Positions 11,001-22,700 of a DNA stretch of 64,000 nt are shown here, piece after piece. The stretch is from positions 104,437,937-104,501,936 of the forward strand of contig NC_133665.1 in assembly GCF_037893015.1 (NCBI RefSeq). Reading direction: 5' to 3'. A model generated the notes under the pieces. It searched no databases. It saw only the letters and a list, made by a program, of their open reading frames with translations, and was not told the DNA's origin. The stretch is from Macrotis lagotis (Eukaryota; Chordata; Mammalia; Peramelemorphia; Peramelidae). The position numbers and the translations under genes were made by a program. The first letter of the stretch is position 1. Every line of letters begins with the position of its first letter.

Positions 11001-13680
11001 AGCCACTTAACCCCACTGCCTTGCAAAAACAAACAAAAAAAAATTTACAGCAGTAAGGAGGTTAAGAGTGTAACCCAAGGTTACACAGCTAGGCAATTAT
11101 TAAGTGTCTAAGGCTAGATTTGAACTCAGATACTCCTGATTCCAGGGCCAGTGCTCTATCTACTATACCACCTAGCTGCCCTTAAAAAAATTTTTTTTAA
11201 TAAAAAAGAAGAGATAAAAAAGCTCTCTGAAGAAAATAACTCCTTCAAATGTAGAATAGAGCTAATGGAAACTGATGTCTTTGTGAGAAATCAAGAAACA
11301 ATAAAACAAAACCAAAAGAATGAGAAATTAGAAGAAAATGTGAAATATCTCATTAGAAAAACAACTGACCAGGAAAACAGATCCAGGAGAGAGAATTTAA
11401 AAATTGTTGAAAGTCATGACCAGGAAAAGAGCCTAGACTTCATTTTAAAAGAATTTCTACAGGAAAATTGATCTATATCTTAGAAGGAGAGGGTAAAACA
11501 GAAATTGAGTAAATCTATCAATCACCTCCTGAAAGATATCCCCAAAAAATAGCTCCCAGGAAATATTATAGCCAAATTCCAGAACTAAGTCAAAGAGAAA
11601 AATATTACAAGCACCCAGAAAGAATTTAAATATCATGGCGCTATAGTCAGAATTATGCAGAATTTAGCAGGATCTTCATTAAGGGCCCATAGGATTTAGA
11701 ATATGATATTCCATAAAGCAGGACTACAACTGAGAATCAACTACCCAGCAAAACTGAACTCTTTCAGGGTAAAAAACAGACATTCAGTGAAATAGGGGGA
11801 ATTTCAAACTTTCTTGTTGAAATAACCAGAGCTGAACAGAAAGTCTGATCTCCAAGTACAGGATTCAGGTGAAGCATAAAGAGGGTGGGTGGAAAGGATT
11901 AATTATGAGGAATTTAATGATGTTGAACTTCTTGTATTCTTGCATGGAAAAATGATACTGATAACTCAAATGAACCATCTCAATTAACAGAGAAAGACAC
12001 AGGAGAGCTCTGAATATGCAAATATAATATATTATAAAGATGAAGTCATGGGTGAAAAAGGAAAGTACTGGGAGAAAGGGAAATGAAAGGTAGAATGGGC
12101 TGATGTTTTATGCTAAAAGAGTCAAGAAAAAGTTTCTGCAATGGAGAAGAAGGGCTTAGTGTGTGCCTTCATTCTCATTAGAATTGGCTCAGAGAGGAAA
12201 CAATATACACAATTAGTAGGGTATAGAAATCTATCTTATTCCAGAGGAAAAAGGAGAGGAAGGGGATGGGAGAAAGGGGTGATGGGGAGGGGGTGGTGTA
12301 GGTGACAGAGAAAAGGGAAGATCTTGGAAGAGGGTAGTCAGAAACAGCATACTTGCCCTCCTGGCTCCAGAGCTGGTACTCTGATGCTGTACCACTCAGG
12401 TGCCTCACAATACACTTTTAAGGAGGGATGAAATGAAAAGGGAGAGAAAATATATTGTTTTGTTTTTGTTTTTTAGGTTTTTGCAAGGCAATGGGGTTAA
12501 GTGGCTTGCCCAAGGCCACACGACTAGGTTAAGTGTCTGAGGCTGAATTTGAACCCAGGTACTCCTGACTCCAAGGCCAGTGCTCTATACATTGCACCAT
12601 CTAGCCGCCCTGAGAGAAAATATAATAGATGGGAGAGGGGAGGAATGGATGGAGGGAAGTACAATAAGTAATGGCAACTATGGGAAAAAATACTGAAGCA
12701 ACTTCTGATAGACTTCTGATAAAAGAATGCAATCCATCCCAAAGACAGGACTGATAGGATCTGAACACTGAAGAACAATTTTCTTTTTCTTTTATTCTCG
12801 CTTTATTTTTTGTGAGGTTTTCTACTAATGGTAATTAGTAACAATTTATGGTTGATTAATAACAGCACTGACTCTGTTAACAGCCTTTTATTTTTGGCAC
12901 CATGAAAATGCTGCTTAAAGAAATTTAAAATTTTATTATTAAGTGTCTGAGGCCAGATTTGAACTCAGGTACTCCTGACTCCAGTACTCCTGACTCCAGG
13001 GCCAGTGCTCTATACATTGTGCCACCTAGTCGCCCCTTCCCCTGACTTTTTTTTAAGGTTTTTTTTTTTGTAAGGCAAATGGGGTAAAGTGGCTTAACCA
13101 AGGTCACACAGCTAGGTAATTATTAAGTGTCTGAGACCGGATTTAAACCCAGGTACTCCTGACTCCAGGGCTGGTGCTTTATCCACTGCGCCACCTAGCC
13201 AGCCCCCTCCCCTTACTCTTAAGTATCAGCTTATACCTTTCTAAACTGTCCACCCCCCCCATCTGAATTTCTCCTGTCCTTTAAAGCTCAGATTCCACTT
13301 TTTGAGGGAAATTTCCCTTGTTGGAAGTGATCATTCCTGCTCCTGAAATTTCATAGTCCATTTATAATTTTCCAATGGCATGCATGACATTCTTTTTAAA
13401 ATTTTTTTTTATTTATTTAAAGCAATGGGGATTAAGTAACTTGCACAAGGTCATACACAATTCCAGTCTGAGGCTGAATTTGAATTCAGGTCCTCCTGAC
13501 TCCAGGGCTTGTGCTCTATCTACTGAGCCATCTAGCTGCCCCCATGGATCACATTCTACTTTTTATTATCATTACTATAAACATATTTTAAATTTCCTAC
13601 TATACTAGACTGAGAGTTGAGGGTGGGGCACTGGCATTTTTTTTCAGGTTATATCTATTCCAATGGGTCTAAAATAGCAA

Positions 13681-13711
<31 letters not shown>

Positions 13712-16700
13712 ACACAATATATATGGATATATTTGACACTCAGTAAGTATCGAACAAAAGGACTTAAAAATTTTTCCTAAGACGAACAATAACTTTATTT
13801 TTGTCTTCAGTCATTTTAATCATATTCAATTCTTGGAGTTTTTCTTAAGTAGAGTTAGTGGAATAGTTTGCCACCTTCCCCTCCAGCTCATTATACAGGT
13901 GAGGAAACAAGTGTCCTACCCAGGGTCACACAGCCTGAAAGTGTCTGAGATTGAATTTGAACTCAGAAAGATGAGTCATCCCTAATTCAGATCCTGCATT
14001 CTACTACAAGGTGTCCTATAGTTGCCCTAGGTGGAAACAGAGGTCTAAAATAGTGGAGGTCTCCCTTTGACATGAAATTGGTATAAGATCCTAGATGAAA
14101 ACAGAACTGTCAAAGATGCTCAAAGTCAGAGTTAGAAAAGAAAGCAAATGTCCTCTAGTCCAACACCTAAGCATATCATGAATCCCCTTTACAATAACCC
14201 CATCAAGTCTCTGCTTGAAGATTTCTAATTAGAGGGTTCTTAACCTGGGGCCCATAAATGTGTATGTGTGCCTGTGTTGGACAAACAAAAATTTTAAGTG
14301 GAGATCCTAACTAACTACCAGTTTCTCTGGCATAAAAGTCAGAGAATTTAACTTTCTGATTAGTCACTAAGTCATGGTTACAAGTTTACTTGTAGATATG
14401 ATGGTATAGATTTTCTCTGCATATCTATTACACTTTTAAAGTGACTGGTAGGGGGCAGAGCCAAGATGGCAACAAGAACGGATTGTGTCTTAGGCCCTCT
14501 CATAAATCTTCAAAACTAAGGACTCTAACTAAATTTTCAAGAGACAGAACCCACAGAGGGACCCAGGGAGGCAGTTCTTCTACTCAAGGTAACCTGGAAA
14601 AGAGCAGAAAGGCTCTGCTCCCTGGGGTTGGAGGGGCGGCCCACCAGAGGGGTGGCCCGCTAGAGCCAAAGAATTTCAGCTTCCCGGAGGCAACCCCAGG
14701 GCAATGAGAGTCAGGGCTCACAGCAGTGGGGGAATTTGCTGACCTATGCCCCAGGGGGCACCAGGCACAAAGTGGGGGAACAGCGGGGGACCTCTGCCAG
14801 AGTGAGCACGTGAAGCCCAGCCCTCAGGTCACACAGCAAGCAGCAGCGTGGCCACTGCAGCCCAGATCGAGGAAACAGAGAAGCAGGCAGAGCCAGTAAG
14901 CAGGAGCCCCCCAGGGCATGAGCCCATTGAACCTAGGGAGGGGAGTGAAGAGAGACTGCCAAGCTCTGTCCTCTGCCCCTGGAACAGGACTCTGGAGCTC
15001 TGACCACATTCAGATCCTGACTGCAGTCTAGGCCCCCCATAGAACAGCAGGGGCCCCCAACCTCAGCCCCATGGCAGAGTGGGGTGCATATGGTCATTCA
15101 CAGACCAGGAGGGAGGACAGAGCCTCACACACTGAGACCCTTGTGGGAGTATCCCAAAAGCTCAGGAAGCACCGCAAAACCAGGCTCAGGCTGGGAAAAT
15201 GAGCAAGCAGAGAAACAAGAGGAACACCACTGAGAAATATTTTGCAAATGAGCCCAAGAAGGATCAAAATACTCAGTCTGAAAATGAGAAAGCACAAGCT
15301 CCTGCATCTAAAGACTCCAAGAAAAACAGAAATTGGGCTCAGGCAATGACAGAGCTCAAAAAAGACTTTGAAAATCAAATGAGGGAGTTAGAAGAAAAAC
15401 TGGGAAAAGAAATGAGAGAGATGCAGGAAAAACATGAAAATGAAGTCAGCAGCTTAGTCAAGGAAATTCAAAAAAATGCTGAAGAAAATAGTATGCTAAA
15501 AACCAGTTTAGGTCAAATGGATAAAACAGTTCAAACAGTTGAGGAGAAGAATGCTTTAAAAAGCAAAATTGGCCAGATGGAAAAAGAGATAAGAAAACTC
15601 TCTGAGGAAAATAAATCCTTCAGACAAATAATAGAACTCAGGGAAATTGATGAATTTATGAGAAATCAGAACTCAATACTTCAAAACCAAAAAAATGAAA
15701 AATTAGAAGAAAATGTGAAACATCTCATTGAAAAAACAACTGATATGGAAAACAGATTTAGGAAAGATAATTTAAAAATTAATGGAATATCTGAAAGTCA
15801 TGATCAGGAAAAGAGCCTTGACATCATTTTCAAAGAATTACTACAGGAAAATTGCCCTGATATCCTAGAAGCAGAGGACAAAATAGAAATGGAGAGAATC
15901 TACCCATCCCCCCCCAAGAAAGAGATCCAAAAAAAAAACAACCCCTAGGAATATTATAGCCAAGTTCCAGAACTCCCAAGTCAAAGAGAATATATTACAA
16001 GCAGCCAGAAGGACACAATTCAAATATCATGGAGCTGCAGCCAGGATCTCACAGGACTTAGCGGCAACTACATTGGAAGCTCGTAGGGCTTGGAATACAA
16101 TATACTGGAAGGCAAAGAGCTTAGAATGCAACTGAGAATCAACTACCCAGCCAAACTTTCAATGAACCAGGGGAATTTCAAATGTTCCTGTTAGAATGGC
16201 CAGAGCTGAACAGAAGGTTTGATCTTCAAATACAGGACTCAGGTGAAGCACAGAGATTGGAGGAGAAGAGGAAAATATGAGGGACTTAATGTTGATGAAC
16301 TGCATGTATTCCTCCATAGAAAAATGACACTGATAATACTCATATGAACCTTCTCAGTTAATAGAGAAGGTAGGGGGAGCTTTTATAGTTGAAGCACAGG
16401 AGAAAGCTGAATTTGAAGATAAAATATGGTATAAAAATGGAGTCAATAGAAAAAAGGGAAACGTAAAGGGAGAAAGAAAAAAAGAAATGACTCAAATAAA
16501 GTGTTAGCACTTAAAGAGTTAAACCTTCAATTATTTAGAAGGTTATTAGGTTTTTTCCCCTAGGAAATTATACTCATTTACCAATCAAGCTTGATTAATT
16601 TGACATTTAATGTAATTATTTTGTTGGGTATTTTGAAAGTAAAGGTATTTCAGGGACTGGCCAGCACATTTGAGTATGTAAAATGAAGAAATTGTTGTAA

Positions 16701-19700
16701 GTTAAATGTTATGTGATTAAGTGTATCTATTAGCTCTAAAAAGCTTTCCCTCTTTCCTTAAAACCATGTGAACAGCATATTCTCATTTATTTTTATGGAG
16801 TGACCTCAAGAGGGAGAGAAACCAGAAACTCATTAAATGATAGCAAAAATCTAATTTTCCTAATTCATCAATCAATGAGCACTAGTAACACAAAAATAAA
16901 AACAGAATAGTTCATACTCTCAGAGAGTTGATGTTATACCTGGGGAAACTATGTCCATGTATAGGAACGCACAGAATGCATATAAAGTAAAGTAAGAAGC
17001 AGCAGAAAAGAAGTAAGAGTGACTTCAGAATCACGGGGCAGAGCCAAGATGGCAGTGTGAAGGCAGGAACTCCCAGAAACTTGTTCCCCCCAAAACTCTG
17101 AAAGACATCAAATTATGACTCAAGCCAAAATTCAGAGGGGCAGAACCCACAGAAAGACTGATATAATTTCCCAATCTAAGATAAATTAGAAGTTTCACAG
17201 GAAAGGTCTGTTTCACTGGGACCAGGGGTGGGGAAAAATTGCTGCAAGCAAGCAGGGCCAAATGGCAGAGGGGGCAGTTTCCAGACCTCCTGGCCCAGGG
17301 ATCACTGGGAACAGCTTGAAAGGGTGGTGAGAGAATTCCGCCACACACCAGAGTGAGTACAGAGCCAGCCTCAGAGCAGCCCTGTGGTGAGAGCTTGCAG
17401 CAGGAATTGGGGAAGCTAGTCTGCACCTCCAGAGCGCAGCCCACATATGGTAGGGGGTCGGGGGAGACTGCAGAGGTCTCTCTGCTCTCCCTGGGGCTGG
17501 ACTCAGCTGTTTGCCCACACTCAGATCCAGGTTGCCATTTGGGTTCCTATACCACCATAGCCGAGAAAGGACCTTCCTCACAGCTCCAGGGCAGAAAGGA
17601 GGGCCTGAACACAGGCAAGAGAGCAATCAGAGCCTCTCATAACACCTTGGAGAAGTTAAAATCCCAGTGGGGTGTCCCAACCCCCCCCCCAAGCCTCGAA
17701 AGTGTGGTAAATCAGTCATAGGCTGAGGAAATGAACAAACAAAAGAAAAAGAAAAATCTGACCACAGAAAATTACTTTGGTCCCATGGAAGATTCAGAAG
17801 ATGACAAAATCAAAGCTTCTATATTCAAAACCTCCAAAAGAAATAGAAAATGGGCTCAAACTATGGATGAGCTCAAAAAAGACTTTGAAAAGCAATTAAG
17901 GGAGGTAGAGGAAAAATTGGGAGGAAAAATGAGAGCAATGCAGATAAACCATGAAAACCAAATCAGCAGCTTGGTGAAATAAATAAAAAAAAATACTAAA
18001 GAAAATAATATGTTAAAAATCACTTTAGGCCAAATGGAAAAAGCAACATAAAAGGCAAATGAGAAGAATGCCTTAGAAAGGGGAAATGGTCAGCGAGAAA
18101 AGGAGATACAAAAGCTCTCTGAAGAAAATAACTCCTTCAAATGTAGAACAGAACTAAAGGAAGCCAATGACTGCAAAAAATCAGGAAGAAATAAAACTAT
18201 TCCAAAAAAAACCCCCAAATTAGAAGAAAATGTGAATCCTCTTATTGGAAATACAACCAACCTCAAAAACATATCCAGGAGAGAGACTTTAAAAATTATT
18301 GAGCTACCTGAAAGTCACGACCAGGAAAAAAAAGCTTAGACTTCATTTTTCTTTGCTTTTTTTTTTTTTTAAATGCAAGGCAATGGGGATTAAGTGGCTT
18401 GCCCAAGGCCACACAGCTAGGTAATTATTAAGTGTCTGAGGCCGGATTTGAACTCAGGTACTCCTGACTCCAGGGCCGGTGCTCTATCCACTGTGCCACC
18501 TAGCTGCTCCTAGACTTCATTTTTCAAGAAATAATCCAGGGGTGGCTAGGTGGTGTAAGTGGATAAAACACCGGCCTTGGAGTCAGGAGTACCTGGGTTC
18601 AAATCCGGTCTCAGACACTTAATAATTACCTAGCATGTGTGGCCTTGGGCAAGCCACTTAACCCCGTTTGCCTTGCAAAAAAAAAAAACCCTTAAAATAA
18701 AAGAAATAATCCAGCAAAATTGCCCTGAGATCCTAGAAGCTGAGGGAATTCACTGATCACCTCCTGAAAGAGATCCCCAAAGAAAAACTTTCAGGAATAT
18801 TATAGCCAAATTCCCAAACTCCCAAGTCAAAGAGGAAATACTAAAAGCTGCCAGAAACAAGCAATTCAACTACCATGGCTCTATAGTCAGGATTACACTG
18901 GATCTGGCAGCATGTACATTAATGGCTTATAGGGCTTGGAATATGATATTCCAGAAGGCAAAAGATCTTGGTTTACAACGAAGGCAAAACTGAACATCCT
19001 CTTTCAGGGAAAAAGATGAACTTTCAGACTTTCCTATTGAAACAACCAGAGCTGAACAGAAAGTCTGATCACCAAGTGCAAGACTCAGGTGAAGCATAGA
19101 GGGGGTGACCAAGAAGGACTAATTATGAGGGACATAATGATGGTGAACTGCTTGTATTCCTGCATGGGAAGAAGATACTGATAATCATATGAACTTTCTC
19201 ATTTATAAGAGCAGTTAGAAAGAGCCAAATATAATGGTATGATACAGTAAAAAGATGGAGTCAATAGGTGATAAAGAAAAGTACTGGGAGAAAGAGAAAG
19301 GAGAAGAAGGGGCTAAGATATTTCACATAAGAGTCAAGAAAAAGCTTTTTCAATAAAGTGGAATGAGGGAAGGTGAGGGGGAATGAGTGAGCCTTCATTC
19401 TCATCAGAAGTGGTTCAGAGAGGAAATAACATACACATTTATAATATAAAATAAATAAGCCCCCCCAAAAAAAGAGTGGCTTCATAAGAAGGTAGTGCTA
19501 GAGGTGAATCTTAACAAAAAACAGGGATACAAAGAGGGAAAGATGAAGAAGAAAGGTCTTCCAGGGGACAGGATGATGAAAAAGTTTTCAGACAAGAGAG
19601 ACCAGAAACTGTTAAGAAAAGCAAGAAGGACAAGAAAGAAGGGCCCTCTGTTATGCCTCTTTTGATGGGAGTGATTAAATCTTTAACCTCCATTTTGGTG

Positions 19701-22700
19701 TAAATTGAGCAAGGTATGTCAACTTCCCTGTGTTTGGGGTTTTATTCCTGTCCAGGTCCCTTGTTAAGAATTTCATAATATATTCCTGTCAATGTCAATG
19801 GTCTATCTCATCACAGTATCCAACTAAAATGTATAATGATACAAACTCAAACTTGAAACTTTGCTCCCTTGTGCTTAGTAGGCATGACTTTCCTTGCTTT
19901 TAATCTTCTGGAAGTAAAGATGATGTTGGCTTTTAGAGAGTATTCACTTAACTGACAGACATTCTTCTCTCTCTCTGCCTTGTATGCCTTGTATTATCAT
20001 AAATCTTTTACTAGGTTGCTCTCTAAATTCATTCTCTAAAATGTGTATGTAATGTACGGTTTTCCCGCAACAAATGCCAGTTTGGTTGTCATGGAAATAC
20101 ATGGAAAACATATATATGAATTTATTATATTTAAAAAAACATACACAATACAGATTTGTAGTTTTCTGTTTAGTCTTCTTTTTCTGTTCTATGTATATAA
20201 AAATGTTCATTTTAGGACATGTTTATAAATTCAGAATAAAAAATTTTAAAGAGAAAATGCTTGAAAAACCTTTTAAAAAGAAAATATGTAACATGAAATG
20301 AACAAGTAAACACTATTATAAGCTCTATTATGGAAATGCTGTCATAAAACTTTTTGGGTATTTCTCTGCCATGGAACTTTATTTGTATGTTAGTGATTAA
20401 AATCCAATATTATTTAACACACTTAATTGTTTGAATGAACTCTTTGCACATCTTTAAGTATCCAGATACATTAAAAATCTGAAGTCTAAATTTTTCTATT
20501 GGTAACTTTTTCAATTCAAGAAAGAAAAATAATATTTATATATCAGTGATCAAAATATGGATAGTAAAAATAAGATCACTGAAAAAATGTCATTTTCATA
20601 TCTCTTAATAAAACTGAGAGTTCTGGAAAACAATGCATAATTGAAATCATGAATATTACTAACCTCCCACCTCATCTAAACTGGATCCACCATTGTCTAG
20701 CAAAATAGAAGACTTCCCTGTGTTTGGGTTTTTTTCCCAGAAAATTATATGTAAACTTACCTTGCTTTTAATTAGGATTTTCACTTCTCCAGACTCCACA
20801 ATAAAAAAGCTCTCTGCTTTCTCACCCTATAATATGGGGAAGAGAAAGTAAAGAATATCATATTTGTTTTTACACTGTAGTATACAGTCATATTCTAATT
20901 TATTTTATACTTTATAAGGTTCTCTACATCCTACTAATGACATTTCCATAAGATTTCCTAAATAAGATCTTCTTTGTACCTGATAGCAACCAATCTATGT
21001 TTGAATGGCATGAGCTATTCAAGAGCAGCCATTTCACTACCAGTCTCCTAAATTTGGAAATTTAACATATATATATATATATATCCAAATATATATATGT
21101 ATCTGTCCAAACACATGTCATTGTATACAAAGCATTGTTTCCCTAAAATTCATTAAACAAAGCAAAAGGGTCATATATAAAGAAATGAAAATGGTGTTAA
21201 GAATTGAAGTTAGGAGAGACCACATCAAGGATCCAGCTATCAAAGAGCTTTAGTCATTGGGGTAAGTGAGAAAACCACTATTATAACCTAGTCTGGGCTT
21301 AGAGAAGAGCTGCTTTAGGTTACTAGGAAGACTAACAAATTACAAGTCCCTGGGGTTAGCAAACACTCTCCTCACTTTTCTGTAAATCCCTGTAATTCAG
21401 AGTTGATGTTTGCCTAAGTAAAAAACTCTGACTACTTCCCTTGCCCCTAACCCTTAGCCCCATTTTGCCAATGGAACTGATATTCTATTTTTAGCCAATG
21501 AAAATCTAGCTTTTCCTCAGCATCTGAAATTATTCTCTCTGGACCCATACTCGTGAATTAAATATTCTGGTTTAGCTGCTCCTGGAAATTAGCCCCAGTT
21601 CCCTCAATTGTAAAATGGGAACCATCACAGGAATGTAAGGCTGTTGTTGAGGATCAAATGAACTATTTACAAAAAGCACTTAGCCTAGGGCTTAGCACAT
21701 AACAGGTCCCATATAAAAATTTATTTCCTTCCCTTCCCCTCCTTATGTCAGTGATGTTCTGGCAGACCAAGGATCTTCTAATAGCCCCAGGCATTCTAGC
21801 CCCAAGGTCAGCTGTTAGAATTTACATACAATTCATGTCCTCTTTCAGAGTTGAAATCTTTTGATTCTCTTCTGTCATATCTTCTTCTACTTCTACTGTT
21901 TGATTCTTCTTCATAAATGTTAACTGTTTACTCTCATTTGTCCTTTTCCTTTTTTGGTTTCATTTCTTCCAGCCATTCTAATTCTTGTCAACAAGACATT
22001 TCCCCCCTAAAGTATTGCTTATAGCTGTTGGAGGGTATGTCCTTCTGGGTTTCTCTTAGACTTCTCTTAATTCACAATATTTCTTCATGGATTAGGACTT
22101 TATACAAGAGTTCCATCCCACCTCCTGTCTTCTCTGCAGGCTAAAACTTCCTGATGTTTGGGGTGGAATAACTGATCCTATACTTCAATCCCTGGTTTCT
22201 GTCATCTTCTATTGATGGTCAAATGTCAATGTCAGATTCAATCCATTTCCACTTCCTCCTAGCATAATCTCAAATTGGGGACTCAAATTGAGATCACAAT
22301 ATGTTTTAAGATCTACAAGGCCCAGGGCAGCTAGGTGGTGCAGTAGATAGAGCATCAATCCTGGAGTCAGGAGGACCCCAGTTCAAATCTGGTCTTAAGA
22401 CATTTAATAACTGCCTAGCTGTGTGACCTCGTGCACTTAACCCCATTGCCTTGCAAAAAAAAACTTAAAAAAATTGCAAGGCTCTCCTGACATACATCCT
22501 GCATTGGAATTGCTAAGAATCCTAGCAATGCACAGGCAGATAGTAGCTCTGTTGTCTCCAGTAACTCCAAACCTTTGGGATCTGGCTCTGTCTATTCCAA
22601 CAGGCCAAAAATCACAGTTCATTGGTTTCAGAGTGACAGCAGGCTTCAAACCAATTTGCTAGAAATAAACTGTATTCCCTGGTGTGACACTTGTCCCTTT

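Larger units (their letters stand above)
9925..12855 (+). mobile_element. HAL1-type half-L1 retrotransposon, copy 1 (degraded)
   Basis: The leader resembles copies 2 and 3 (CCTCTGCCAGAGTGA, CTGGGGAAGGATTCTG). The ORF1 region from about 10560 reads [20 protein letters not shown], and later [15 protein letters not shown] and [19 protein letters not shown] at 11200-11470; the start codon is lost and stops occur. It is split by a plus SINE (10890-11046) next to a minus SINE (11047-11181), with AGAGATAA on both sides, and by another SINE at 12455-12611. Its 3' end runs on to a T-rich L1-like tail near 12855, further than the other copies. The 5' limit is approximate. Confidence 0.75.
14451..16500 (+). 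mobile_element. HAL1-type half-L1 retrotransposon, copy 2 (ORF1 only)
   Basis: It starts GGGGGCAGAGCCAAGATGGC, the usual opening of an L1-type 5' UTR, runs through a GC-rich leader into a long coiled-coil ORF1 (15199-15948), continues in a shifted frame to 16135 with the L1 ORF1 RNA-binding region, then passes straight into a short 3' region without any reverse-transcriptase ORF2. Two other copies in this intron share the same ORF1-to-3' junction, so loss of ORF2 is a family trait (HAL1) rather than a local deletion. The 3' end is truncated compared with the copy at 17035. A TAAAGTG match at 14437-14443 and 16497-16503 may be a short target duplication. Confidence 0.85.
17035..19471 (+). mobile_element. 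HAL1-type half-L1 retrotransposon, copy 3, with target-site duplication
   Basis: Begins GGGGCAGAGCCAAGATGGCA and ends in an A-rich tail at 19471. Flanks AAGAGTGACTTCA (17015-17027) and AAGAGTGGCTTCA (19472-19484) match at 12 of 13 bases, giving both ends of the insertion. ORF1 starts at 17731 (MNKQKKKKN) and is open for 83 codons to 17982, then carries stops and shifts. Two SINEs in opposite orientation are nested in it (18351-18510 and 18540-18700). No ORF2 is present. It is the only copy here with both ends defined, so it gives the full layout of the family. Confidence 0.85.

Noticed and set aside
17031..17626. 137-codon open frames on the minus strand
   Set aside because: Antisense to the GC-rich leader of a HAL1 element; overlapping frames of similar length are expected there by chance.
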